IMG/VR virus record: IMGVR_UViG_3300042544_003738
Coordinates: 1-64,000 of that record
DNA: 64,000 nt
Reading direction: 5' to 3' (one strand)
Source: a virus
A program made the translations under genes and the position numbers. Shown piece after piece: positions 7,940 through 15,586 of this stretch (positions are counted from its first letter, which is position 1; the number at the start of each line of letters is the position of its first letter). The notes under the pieces are model-generated. The model worked only from the letters and a program-made list of their open reading frames with translations, was not told the origin of the DNA and searched no databases.

Positions 7940-8710
7940 CTACATTCCAGCTTCTGTCAACACACTTTTGATTAAATCAGCCTGTTGTTTATAACGGAGC
8001 AGTCTTACCTTCCATTTTTTCACTGGCGCAACCGTTTGTATCAAATACAGTTGCTCAGGATTACATCTTTCAAAAAATTCCACTGCGCTGTTACAATTAT
8101 ATAGCATCCAAGGGCTGATTTTGCCTTGTGATATCCATCGAGTAGCTAAGTTTGGATTTACCTTTATCCAAAAGTCTTGCATGGGCAAGTCTTGCTCTTC
8201 AGTCCATTTTTGAACTGTGCGCAAGCTTCTCTGCAATCCCATTTCAGGGGTTTCATCATGCAACAGCTCACTCAAAAAGCTGTTGTATAACAGCACATCA
8301 CTCCATTTTTTGAAATCAGCTTTTTGTTTCAATAACCACCGCACATATGTTTCAATCTCCTGAACTTGCTGCTCAATCAACCAATTGCCAAAGCGCACAA
8401 ACTCAGTGTAATGCCTACTAACACAAAACTCTTGATAACTTTTGCTCTTGAGTGTTGTATTTTTCGGTGCTGTGCCTTCATTAAACAATAGATATGATGC
8501 ATACCCCAGCTTGACATCTGGATTGTATTGGGCTTCACTCCTGCGCCTTGGTTCGCAACTGTGGGAAACCAAGGTTGCTTCTTTGGCAAATGCTTGTTGA
8601 CACCAAGTGCAGAAGTGGGGCCGATTTAAATCAATCGCCTTTGGCAGCTTTTTTGAGTTCGTCTTTGAGCTCTTTGATACCACGGTCATCCATTCCACTG
8701 TATTTGGCAA
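7940..8710 (-). CDS. Zinc-finger-like hypothetical protein in the replication block
   Basis: Up to 256 residues. FCTWCQQAFAKEATLVSHSC near residue 33 has the spacing C-x2-C-x12-H-x-C, a compact zinc finger. The remainder is helical with many Trp and aromatic residues. The first ATG codons (8710 and 8689) lie 58-80 nt inside the upstream gp62-like gene, which is unusual; a non-ATG start near 8640 would remove most of the overlap, so the start is unresolved. The position between gp62 and gp61 suggests a DNA-replication accessory role, for instance helicase loading, but I see no sequence proof. Confidence 0.65.
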   Translation of the reverse strand: MPNTVEWMTVVSKSSKTNSKKLPKAIDLNRPHFCTWCQQAFAKEATLVSHSCEPRRRSEAQYNPDVKLGYASYLLFNEGTAPKNTTLKSKSYQEFCVSRHYTEFVRFGNWLIEQQVQEIETYVRWLLKQKADFKKWSDVLLYNSFLSELLHDETPEMGLQRSLRTVQKWTEEQDLPMQDFWIKVNPNLATRWISQGKISPWMLYNCNSAVEFFERCNPEQLYLIQTVAPVKKWKVRLLRYKQQADLIKSVLTEAGM

Positions 8711-9146
8711 TTTCCATCAACTCTTCATCACTGTGATTGGTTTTCAAAATCATCATCTCTGCTTCATTTACATCACCATACAATTGAGTCAGCAAAGCCT
8801 CTGTCTTGGGTGTCTTGGAAGCTGTAGACTTGGTGCTGATCCACTGATGGTACTGTTTTTTCCCCACACCAGCAACACACATCAGCAAGTATTGCAGTTC
8901 TGGATGTTTGCCTAAATTCCATAAGCCATTGTTCACAAGATCATTAGCTGCCAGTACAAAATATTCTTTGTAGGGATTTGAGTCTGGGACGGCAGAAAGC
9001 CAGCGAACTACCACTTTCGGTACAAAGCCCTTGCGCTCTTCTTCAGTTAAATTTGCATAAAATCCGCGATCCTTTTTGTCAATAGCCTCCAGCAGTACCA
9101 TAAGGTCCAGTTTGAAGCTTCTTTTTGCTGTTGCTGCTTTTGCCAT
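8631..9146 (-). CDS. 62: Sliding-clamp loader small subunit, gp62-like
   Basis: 171 residues, comparable to T4 gp62 (187). The order of segments matches gp62 of marine T4-like phages: VPKVVVRWLSAV, then a long helix ending YFVLAANDLVNNG, then LQYLLMCVAGVGKKQYHQWI, then a C-terminal LTQLYGDVNEAEM and a DDRGIKELKDELKK helix. The gp44/62 complex loads the gp45 clamp for DNA synthesis and late transcription. The gene is first in a minus-strand replication run. Assignment rests on pattern memory, not a search. Confidence 0.6.
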   Translation of the reverse strand: MAKAATAKRSFKLDLMVLLEAIDKKDRGFYANLTEEERKGFVPKVVVRWLSAVPDSNPYKEYFVLAANDLVNNGLWNLGKHPELQYLLMCVAGVGKKQYHQWISTKSTASKTPKTEALLTQLYGDVNEAEMMILKTNHSDEELMEIAKYSGMDDRGIKELKDELKKAAKGD

Positions 9147-9204
9147 AATATTTCCTTATCTAGTGTAATTGTAGGCTGTAATCTTGGTTCATTCAAGGCA
9201 TCCA

Positions 9205-9212
9205 TATAAATA
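9205..9212 (+). promoter_or_regulatory. Late promoter TATAAATA
   Basis: An exact T4 late consensus, TATAAATA, lies 80 nt upstream of the ATG at 9292 on the same strand. Between them is a GC-rich leader containing GGGGTTACCCGCCCCG, which can fold. Confidence 0.75.
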
Positions 9213-9291
9213 TCAGTAACTGCAATTGGTGCAGTTTTATGGGGTTACCCGCCCCGTATGGCCTAGAACGCCACGTAGGAGACCAAAAGCA

Positions 9292-10224
9292 ATGGGACGA
9301 CCACTTAACAAAAAATATTTTGGCAGCTTGGCTGCCTCGGGAATTGGAGGCGAAGGTGTTGCCTCTGTAACCATAACCGGACAAGGTAATTATACTAGTT
9401 TGCCAACAGTGGGCTTTAGCCCGCCATTATTACCAGGCGGCATTTCAGCTGTGGGTAGTGTGGTGATGGAACTGCGCACTGTTGCCATCAACAATGCTGG
9501 TGGATCTTACACAGCAGGTGACGTGCTAGTGATCGGCGGCGGCGCTGTGGTAGGTGATACCACTGCTGGCACATACACTGTGCAGGCCGAGATAGTTGTT
9601 GACACAGTTGACGGTATCACAGGAGCTATCACAGCTTTTGAAGTTTTGGCCGTTCGCGGATCATATACAGCACTGCCTGCAAAGGTTGCTGGAGGCAGCA
9701 ATATCACAAACCTCAGCCTAGATGGCGGCTCAGGCAACAACGCTCGTGTGGATGTAACATGGCGGGTTCTTTCTGTTACTGTGACAACAGCTGGTTCAGG
9801 TTACATTAGTGTAGCTGATGCTCTACCTACTTTCAGCGCCGGTACTGCTACAGCAACTGGCGCAGCAGTGCTCACCAGCACAACTGAGCCAGCTATCACT
9901 CCTTATGCTGTTACCATTGACGGTGGCACAGTTTTGCCAGCCGATATCATCAAACAAACTGGTGACAACAACTACATCATGGAAACTACAGAAGGGCAAA
10001 CTCTCTGCACGTTGGGTACTACTGATACACCTGTGTTTGGCGGCGCATACCTTCTGGCAACTGACGCAAATGGCAGCACATACTATGTGACAAAGCTTAC
10101 AGCCCATCTTGCTGTGTTGACCCAAAAAGCTATGGTTGGCAGCTATGTTTGGCAAACCGGTGAGCTAGCTCCTTGGGGCCTTGAGGCTGCTGACAACCTT
10201 GTTGTGCAAATCAACAATACCTAA
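9292..10224 (+). CDS. Glycine-rich beta-repeat virion structural protein
   Basis: 310 residues from the ATG with GGAG 10 nt upstream. The start MGRPLNKKYFG is a signature I associate with abundant structural proteins of T4-like aquatic phages. The chain then runs as repeated Gly/Thr/Val strands with motifs such as SVTITGQGNYTSLP, TVAINNAGGSYTAGDVL and SVTVTTAGSGYIS, giving a beta-solenoid or fibre-like pattern. The last 100 residues are less repetitive and may form a globular end. It has its own late promoter and a strong terminator, which suits a highly expressed virion component. Confidence 0.8.
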   Translation: MGRPLNKKYFGSLAASGIGGEGVASVTITGQGNYTSLPTVGFSPPLLPGGISAVGSVVMELRTVAINNAGGSYTAGDVLVIGGGAVVGDTTAGTYTVQAEIVVDTVDGITGAITAFEVLAVRGSYTALPAKVAGGSNITNLSLDGGSGNNARVDVTWRVLSVTVTTAGSGYISVADALPTFSAGTATATGAAVLTSTTEPAITPYAVTIDGGTVLPADIIKQTGDNNYIMETTEGQTLCTLGTTDTPVFGGAYLLATDANGSTYYVTKLTAHLAVLTQKAMVGSYVWQTGELAPWGLEAADNLVVQINNT

Positions 10225-10261
10225 GACAGTTTCGCTGCCTTGGTAAAGCAGTGGACTCTGG

Positions 10262-10306
10262 AAACCCTCTCAAGCAAGCCCGAGCGAACTTGAGAGGGTT
10301 TCTTTT
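10262..10306 (+). terminator. Rho-independent terminator
   Basis: The arms AAACCCTCTCAAG (10262-10274) and CTTGAGAGGGTTT (10289-10301) pair perfectly over 13 bp and are followed by CTTTTT. It ends the structural gene and lies just before the convergent radical-SAM stop codon. Confidence 0.9.
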
Positions 10307-10309
10307 TGA

Positions 10310-11752
10310 CTACCAGGTAATATAGGCTTGGGAGATGCTGTCACGCAGTTGACTTGTGTCCACATCAACCATCTGATCTGGCATATAGCTGCTGGGCCCC
10401 TGCCGCATAGTGACTGCATCCACATACATTGAAAATTTACCCTCTTCGGCAGTTTTCAACACGCTGGGAATCTCCAGTTCCTGCAGGATTGGGTCAAACT
10501 GTTGCACAAAAGCCGTATCCACTCCCAGCATACTGAATCTGGCGTTGTAGTGGGCCTGGCCTTTTTCCTGCCGAAGTCGCAGAACCAAGTCCAACCCAGT
10601 GAGATCGTGGGGGGCGAAGTTTTCACCAAATCCCACATTTTTGTAGCCGAGTAGAAGAACGTTCACACCTTCCTGCCAGCAACGTTCCAGGAGTTCTGCT
10701 GTTTCAGCAAGGTCCACGCTGCCTACCACATGCTGAGCCATAATGGAGGGCAGTTTCCACCACTTCTCGCCCTGACTCTTCATGTGATTGTCTAGGTTAC
10801 TCCTAATCTTGGAGATTTTGTTCAAGTCTTTGGCATTGTGAATACTCACACCAATAGCACCAGCATGGTTCACTACAGCCAATGCCTTCTCCCGATCCAA
10901 ACTCCACTTAACACCAAAAGTAGTGAAGTTTGGTACAATGTTCTTACTTGCGGTGTACTGAATGATCTCTGCGAAATTGGGGTGGTCAGTTGTCTCCCCG
11001 CCACCATAAGCAATTTCAAACACTCCCATCCGACTAAACGTATCAACCAAATTGAGAACTTCACTCAGTTGTGCATGCTTGCCTTCTGGGGTGCTGCCCT
11101 GATAACACCAATTACATTTGTAAAGGCAGTGGTCGGTCAGCTTAACGTCGACGAGCTCAGGATAAGTGCTCTTGACGTAAGGAAGAGCGTCATCTTGCAT
11201 GCTGAGCCGCACCTTGTGCCCACTGCTGGGGCTGAACAAGGTCCAATAATCCCCATCCTGGCGAATGCGCTTTTCGCCCGAGTGTTGGATAGCCGCAGTG
11301 ATGTCGTTCTCAAAGCTGCCGTCTGGGGGTGTTTGCCCATCGCTGTTGTCGTTCCCGCCGAGGATAACAACATCATCGCGCATCACATACTGGTAGAGGC
11401 TCTTGACAAATCCACCATCAACAGGATCTGAGCTTGAGAAAATTCCCCAAATGCTTTGATGGTCCACACCATAGCTGCAAAAAGTGTCTGCTGTGTAGTT
11501 TGTGCCAAGCCAGCTGTTCATCAACTGAACAGCGGTTTCCCCTGACACATTTTCCCTATCCAGAGCATGGTATAGCTGGGTGGCAAAATACGCCGACTTG
11601 CTTTCTTGATCAGCCAGGGTGAACTGTTCCCAACCATATTCAAAGCGGTTGTGCTCATCTGTGCCAACCCGCATTCCGGCTGGAATCATCACAATGCTGT
11701 GACTACTACTGCTGTTGGTAGCAAAGCCAGCCCGAACGTTGAAAATCTTCAC
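10310..11752 (-). CDS. Radical-SAM protein with NSSSSHS N-terminal signature
   Basis: 480 residues from the GTG at 11752 (AGAGAGG 6 nt upstream), giving MKIFNVRAGFATNSSSSHS; in-frame ATGs further up lie inside the promoter. The N-terminal RxGFxTNSSSSHS motif recurs at the start of many uncharacterised bacterial and phage proteins. After about 190 residues without recognised domain comes a radical-SAM core: CLYKCNWC (C209, C213, C216) for the 4Fe-4S cluster, then IAYGGGETTDHPNF, the usual SAM-binding GGE region. No C-terminal SPASM cysteine cluster is evident. The chemistry and substrate are unknown; peptide or RNA modification are both open. The promoter is sigma70-like and sits within an inverted repeat. 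Confidence 0.85.
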   Translation of the reverse strand: MKIFNVRAGFATNSSSSHSIVMIPAGMRVGTDEHNRFEYGWEQFTLADQESKSAYFATQLYHALDRENVSGETAVQLMNSWLGTNYTADTFCSYGVDHQSIWGIFSSSDPVDGGFVKSLYQYVMRDDVVILGGNDNSDGQTPPDGSFENDITAAIQHSGEKRIRQDGDYWTLFSPSSGHKVRLSMQDDALPYVKSTYPELVDVKLTDHCLYKCNWCYQGSTPEGKHAQLSEVLNLVDTFSRMGVFEIAYGGGETTDHPNFAEIIQYTASKNIVPNFTTFGVKWSLDREKALAVVNHAGAIGVSIHNAKDLNKISKIRSNLDNHMKSQGEKWWKLPSIMAQHVVGSVDLAETAELLERCWQEGVNVLLLGYKNVGFGENFAPHDLTGLDLVLRLRQEKGQAHYNARFSMLGVDTAFVQQFDPILQELEIPSVLKTAEEGKFSMYVDAVTMRQGPSSYMPDQMVDVDTSQLRDSISQAYITW

Positions 11753-11760
11753 AGCAACCT

Positions 11761-11805
11761 CTCTCGTGTGTTCAACCATTATACACACGAGAGAAAATAC
11801 GTCAA
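11761..11805 (-). promoter_or_regulatory. Sigma70 promoter embedded in an inverted repeat
   Basis: On the minus strand TTGACG (11805-11800), a 16-bp spacer and TATAAT (11783-11778) form a near-consensus promoter. Ten-bp arms CTCTCGTGTG and CACACGAGAG (11793-11784 and 11770-11761) flank the TATAAT and the next 7 bp. The downstream arm adjoins the AGAGAGG ribosome site of the radical-SAM gene, so the repeat could be an operator or an mRNA hairpin controlling translation. Confidence 0.75.
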
Positions 11806-11806
11806 G

Positions 11807-12307
11807 CTAGACCAATTGGCGAATATCCAGTTGATCGGGCAGCTTGCCCAGCTCTTTCACAAAAAACACACATAAGGGATTACTGCCTTGGGTCAATGGA
11901 AAGGCCAGTATGTGTCCATTCTTCAATCTGGGAAAATACCACTTGACATCACTGAACACATTGAGAATTTCAATGTTACAGAAATCAGGCATGTAGCCTT
12001 TTATGGGATTGATACAAAATGCATCAAAATCCTTGTCGTTTAGGTCCACTAGCTTCATGATTTCCAAATCACCAGCGTGTTTGTCTCCCACAACAATGCT
12101 CCAATCCAAGGGCATTTGTATGTTGTAAGGTCCAATTTTGATATCTGCACAAGGGCTATGGAAAATATCTAAGAAGATCAATGGGTACCAATAGTAGTCA
12201 ATGTTGTGGCTATCACTGTAGTCAAGAACGCAATAGCGCAAATCATCCACTTTTTCAGGAAGTTGATTCAAGTCATACGCTGTATTTTCTGTGGTCAAAA
12301 TGCGCAA
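11807..12307 (-). CDS. Conserved-looking hypothetical protein next to uvsW
   Basis: 166 residues, ATG at 12307, 27 nt after a TTTAAATA late-like motif. The C-terminal half has FSDVKWYFPRLKNGHILAFP and then PLCVFFVKELG, a hydrophobic strand pattern I associate with conserved unknowns of T4-like phages. No catalytic motif is visible. Its stop lies next to the -35 element of the radical-SAM promoter. Function unknown. Confidence 0.75.
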   Translation of the reverse strand: MRILTTENTAYDLNQLPEKVDDLRYCVLDYSDSHNIDYYWYPLIFLDIFHSPCADIKIGPYNIQMPLDWSIVVGDKHAGDLEIMKLVDLNDKDFDAFCINPIKGYMPDFCNIEILNVFSDVKWYFPRLKNGHILAFPLTQGSNPLCVFFVKELGKLPDQLDIRQLV

Positions 12308-12333
12308 AGGAGTTTCCTAATGTGATGATCACT

Positions 12334-12341
12334 TATTTAAA
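12334..12341 (-). promoter_or_regulatory. Late-like promoter motif
   Basis: TTTAAATA on the minus strand, 27 nt before the ATG at 12307; weaker than CATAAATA but at the usual distance. Confidence 0.45.
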
Positions 12342-12352
12342 TTGAAATCACA

Positions 12353-13810
12353 CTAGTAACGGATTTTTTTCACCTCAAAAGGGTATTCACTTGTTTTGTA
12401 AAACTGTTTGCGTTTGTTAAGATGGCTGTTACTGAACTTCATCTTGCTGCTGATGTCATAAATTTGAACACTGCTCTTGTCATCTGCCATTCGTAATCCA
12501 CGCCCAATGCTTTGAATAGTTCTTACAAAACTTTTGCCTGCTTCAACCAATACTAGATTGAAGATTCTGTTGATTGAAATACCTGTTGACGTGGTGCCAT
12601 ATGTGGCTACCATTATTTTATTATCGCTGAAATTGATCTCTTTGTAATGCTCTCTACGATCTTTGGCACTCATTTCTCCTGAGATGAATACTGCTCCACT
12701 TAGTTGATTATAGAGTTTTTGTCCAGTTTCAATACGGTCAACAAGAACAAGTGTGTTTCCTGACTCAGCTATTGTCTCGATAGTTTGTGCCATCCATTGC
12801 AGCCTCTGATCATTTGTGACCAAAAACTTCAACTCTTCCTGGTAGTTTCCATATTGGAATGTTTCTTGTGTTTGTAAGCATGTTACATCACACTGTGCCA
12901 GCACTCCTTTGTCTTGCAGTTCTTTGGCAGTAAGGCTTCCAATTTGCGGCCCAATAGCAGTAAACAAACCCACTTGTTTGTATTCTTCCTCAGGAACGGT
13001 GCCAGTCAGTCCCCAACGAATGGGAATGTTTTTGAACACGCTTGTGAGTAATTGATGTAACACATTTAAATCTTTTACTCCATGGCACTCATCACAAATC
13101 ACACACACCAAATCTTTCAAAAATGTCTCTAACTGATCTCCATCAAGAGAGTCTTTGTTCTTTTTGTCTAGAACATTCAAGCTCTGCCATGTGCAGATAG
13201 TGTGTTTGCAGGTGTACTCTTTTCGATCACCAAACAATACCCCTACATCAAGACCAATATTTCGATAATCTTCTTCTGTCTGTTGCACAAGATTCTTGTT
13301 AGGAACAATAACGATAGTTCGTCCACGCTCTTCAACAATTTTTGAAAGTGTGGCTGTTACAATAGTTTTGCCAGCTGAAGTGGGTAGTACATTGACCCCT
13401 TGTGGGTTTTGGAGACAGAGATTGATGGCGTCTACTTGATAGTCTCGCAATTGAATTGGTTGACCAGCAAATCGATGCCCTGCAGGCCAAGTCAAAGGAC
13501 TTAGAAAATTCTCATCAATTGATGGAAAGCTGATGTTGTGAAATGCACGTTGATCGTCAATCTCAAACTCATAACCATGTTCTTGTAAAACAGGTAATAG
13601 TCGATCCAGAATGTTGAGATAGGTTTTGCCTCCGAGTGTCATATAAGACATGCACCCGTTCCATCTACCCATACGAAAAGCTGGGGAATATCGGGCTTGT
13701 GGTAAGAAATATTCAACAGACTTAACCATTGCACGTTTTACGGGCAAATCTATATTTTTGATAGATATATTCACTTCATCTTCTATGATAATTTTAGCTA
13801 TCTTTGTCAT
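12353..13810 (-). CDS. uvsW: UvsW-type SF2 helicase
   Basis: 485 residues, near T4 UvsW (503). This helicase unwinds R-loops and branched recombination intermediates and helps switch replication from origin to recombination mode. An N-terminal DNA-binding domain ends near residue 90 (with YSPAFRMGRWNG at 41-52). Then come PTSAGKT (143-149), DECH (240-243), WGLTGT, an LVLVDR segment and the QSIGRGLR motif VI. The ATG is at 13810. A truncated second copy of the first 50 codons lies upstream at 14709-14858, beyond a homing endonuclease. Confidence 0.95.
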   Translation of the reverse strand: MTKIAKIIIEDEVNISIKNIDLPVKRAMVKSVEYFLPQARYSPAFRMGRWNGCMSYMTLGGKTYLNILDRLLPVLQEHGYEFEIDDQRAFHNISFPSIDENFLSPLTWPAGHRFAGQPIQLRDYQVDAINLCLQNPQGVNVLPTSAGKTIVTATLSKIVEERGRTIVIVPNKNLVQQTEEDYRNIGLDVGVLFGDRKEYTCKHTICTWQSLNVLDKKNKDSLDGDQLETFLKDLVCVICDECHGVKDLNVLHQLLTSVFKNIPIRWGLTGTVPEEEYKQVGLFTAIGPQIGSLTAKELQDKGVLAQCDVTCLQTQETFQYGNYQEELKFLVTNDQRLQWMAQTIETIAESGNTLVLVDRIETGQKLYNQLSGAVFISGEMSAKDRREHYKEINFSDNKIMVATYGTTSTGISINRIFNLVLVEAGKSFVRTIQSIGRGLRMADDKSSVQIYDISSKMKFSNSHLNKRKQFYKTSEYPFEVKKIRY

Positions 13811-13871
13811 ATAAATCCATAATTAATAAATGATATCATAGTGTATCACAGCCAATATAATAATGCAATGA

Positions 13872-13914
13872 CATAAATAGACTTGTGGTTCACGGAGTTG
13901 GCGCTCCCAACCAC
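13872..13914 (+). promoter_or_regulatory. Late promoter followed by a leader hairpin
   Basis: CATAAATA at 13872-13879 is followed by a hairpin with arms GTGGTT (13885-13890) and AACCAC (13909-13914) and an inner GGAG/CTCC pair. The hairpin would be at or near the 5' end of the transcript, 27 nt before the endonuclease ATG. Confidence 0.6.
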
Positions 13915-13941
13915 TCTATCGCTTAGAAGGAGCAACAGCAT

Positions 13942-14658
13942 ATGGCTATTTACAGAAAGTATCCCCTTGGATACTATGTTTATTATTATTTGAGAAATCA
14001 AGACAGCGAAACCACTAATCAAGGATTATGTGGCACCCCGTATTATGTAGGCAAGGGATGTGGTGCGCGCGCCTGGAGGTTTCACACAAAAAATATACGA
14101 ATACCGAAGGATACAACTAATATTGTAATAATTACAGAGGGACTGACCGAACACCAGGCTTTCCAAATAGAATCATTGCATATAAAACTATGGGGACGTA
14201 AAGATCTAGGAACAGGCATATTACACAACAAAACAAATGGTGGTGATGGAGCAAGCGGAACAGTTCGATCTCCAGACACACGGGAAAAAATACGCCAGAC
14301 TTTGAAAGCTCGTCCTGGCCGCAAGCATTCAGAATCTACTAAGGCACTCATAAGTTTACGTAATAGAGAACGGGTGTTAACTCCTGAGGCTAGGGCAAAA
14401 ATGCTTGTCAATTTGGAAAAAGGTAGGGGCAAACAATCGGAACAAACCCGACAAAAGATAAGTCAAAAACATAAGGGGCGCAATCGCTCCGAAGAACACA
14501 AAGAATCATTGCGAAGAGCATGGATAACTCGGGACAAGACGCCTTACAACAAAGGAACAATCAGTCCTAGACTATGCTGTATCCAGTGCCATAAGGATTA
14601 TGGCATAAGTCAGTTCAAAGTACATTTGAAATTAGGATGTGATGCAATATCACAATAA
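13942..14658 (+). CDS. GIY-YIG homing endonuclease
   Basis: 238 residues with AAGGAG upstream of the ATG. The N-terminal domain has YYVYYYLRN and later PYYVGKGCGARAWRFH, the GIY-YIG pair with its conserved Arg region. A NUMOD3-type DNA-binding region follows (RKHSESTKALISLRNRE and EQTRQKISQKHKGRNRSEEH). The C-terminal end has CIQCHKDYGISQFKVHLKLGC, a probable zinc finger. It is inserted opposite in direction to uvsW, between the full gene and a broken duplicate 5' end, as expected of a mobile endonuclease targeting uvsW. Confidence 0.9.
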   Translation: MAIYRKYPLGYYVYYYLRNQDSETTNQGLCGTPYYVGKGCGARAWRFHTKNIRIPKDTTNIVIITEGLTEHQAFQIESLHIKLWGRKDLGTGILHNKTNGGDGASGTVRSPDTREKIRQTLKARPGRKHSESTKALISLRNRERVLTPEARAKMLVNLEKGRGKQSEQTRQKISQKHKGRNRSEEHKESLRRAWITRDKTPYNKGTISPRLCCIQCHKDYGISQFKVHLKLGCDAISQ

Positions 14659-14858
14659 GGATAATTTAAGGGATTACTGGTAATTAGGGTGTTGTAAGAA
14701 TGCAACACCCATCGTCCCATTTTGAAAGCGGGACTATACCGAGCTGATGGCAAGAAGTATTTGACAGAATTAACCAATGCTCTCTTGACAGGTAGGTCGA
14801 TCCCTGTGATTTGAATGTTTACCTCGTCTTGAATAATTATCTTTGCAACTTTGCTCAT
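14610..14858 (-). pseudogene. uvsW: Truncated second uvsW 5' end
   Basis: The first 50 codons (14858-14709) encode a UvsW N-terminus, 39 of 50 residues identical to the complete gene at 12353-13810 and ending at the same MGRW. After this point the frame continues for 32 unrelated codons to a stop at 14610. Nucleotide identity is clearly lower than the protein identity, so this is not a fresh tandem duplication. It is best explained as the remnant of a resident uvsW displaced when the endonuclease arrived with flanking DNA from a related phage. Confidence 0.85.
14687..14710 (+). terminator. Hairpin after the homing endonuclease
   Basis: GGGTGTTG (14687-14694) pairs with CAACACCC (14703-14710). 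No long U-run follows. It lies exactly at the point where similarity of the broken uvsW copy ends (14709), so it may mark the insertion boundary as well as end transcription. Confidence 0.5.
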
Positions 14859-14935
14859 GTTTCCATCTCAGTTTCAAGTATTGATTGTAATTTAGCATCT
14901 GACTTCAGCCAAGTTGTGGTAGTGTAAATACTCTT

Positions 14936-15586
14936 ATGCAACTTAGTGAATTGGAAATAACCAAACAATTGAAAAAGCGCGGACCTGTTCACTGGCAAGA
15001 AGTTGTGAACAAACATGGCTGGGCGCTTGTTGGGTGGGGTAATGAGGCTGTAGTGGTAGGTCATCCTGAAAAACCCTATGTGCTTAGAATTTTCAGTAAG
15101 GACACGCCCTATGTGGATTGGGTCAATTTAGTTAAGTCACATCAAGAAAATCCACATTTTCCCAAATTCAGCCGCTACGTAAGACCTATTCCAGGAACTG
15201 AAATGAATTATGTGAGAATGGAAATATTAAAATCCATTACGCAAAATCAATTGATGAAAGATTATCTACCAGAATTAGCATATTTGTATATTCAAACAAC
15301 ACTGCTGGGATATCAGTTTGAATTAGACTTTGCCCTAACAGTAGGGGTTTACCTCCGAGAACTTTCAAGAGGCAGTATTTTTGACAAACAAATTCAAAAC
15401 GAACTATGGGAAAAAATTGGAAAACCAGACAGCTCTTGGAAACAGGCAATAGACTTATTGTTGACCTTACACCAAAAAAGTAAAAAGTGGCCTAGTGAGC
15501 TGGATATGCATTATGGCAACTTCATGCTACGAGGCAATATTCTTGTAATCTCTGACCCCCTGAAGTTACCTAGTCACCATGCATAA
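14936..15586 (+). CDS. Kinase-fold-like protein, first of a tandem pair
   Basis: 216 residues, homologous over its length to the next gene (shared LEITK start, FPKFSRYVRPIPG, YVRMEIL, YLPEL). The N-lobe has GWGNEAVVVGHPEKPYVLRI, resembling the glycine loop and beta-3 strand of protein kinase-like folds but with Arg in place of the usual Lys. The C-terminal LDMHYGNFMLRGNILVISDP places D190, N195 and D207 like the catalytic loop and metal-binding Asp of aminoglycoside/choline kinases. A protein, RNA or small-molecule kinase, or a pseudokinase, is inferred. A TGTAAATA lies at 14923-14930, leaving almost no leader. Confidence 0.75.
   Translation: MQLSELEITKQLKKRGPVHWQEVVNKHGWALVGWGNEAVVVGHPEKPYVLRIFSKDTPYVDWVNLVKSHQENPHFPKFSRYVRPIPGTEMNYVRMEILKSITQNQLMKDYLPELAYLYIQTTLLGYQFELDFALTVGVYLRELSRGSIFDKQIQNELWEKIGKPDSSWKQAIDLLLTLHQKSKKWPSELDMHYGNFMLRGNILVISDPLKLPSHHA

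Noticed and set aside
10838-11431. 197-residue plus-strand frame opposite the radical-SAM gene
   Set aside because: The minus strand encodes clear radical-SAM motifs over the same bases; no ribosome site or family on the plus strand.
13661-14709. Intron in uvsW between codons 50 and 51
   Set aside because: The downstream gene carries its own complete first 50 codons, so splicing is not needed, and the endonuclease is on the opposite strand without visible intron core.
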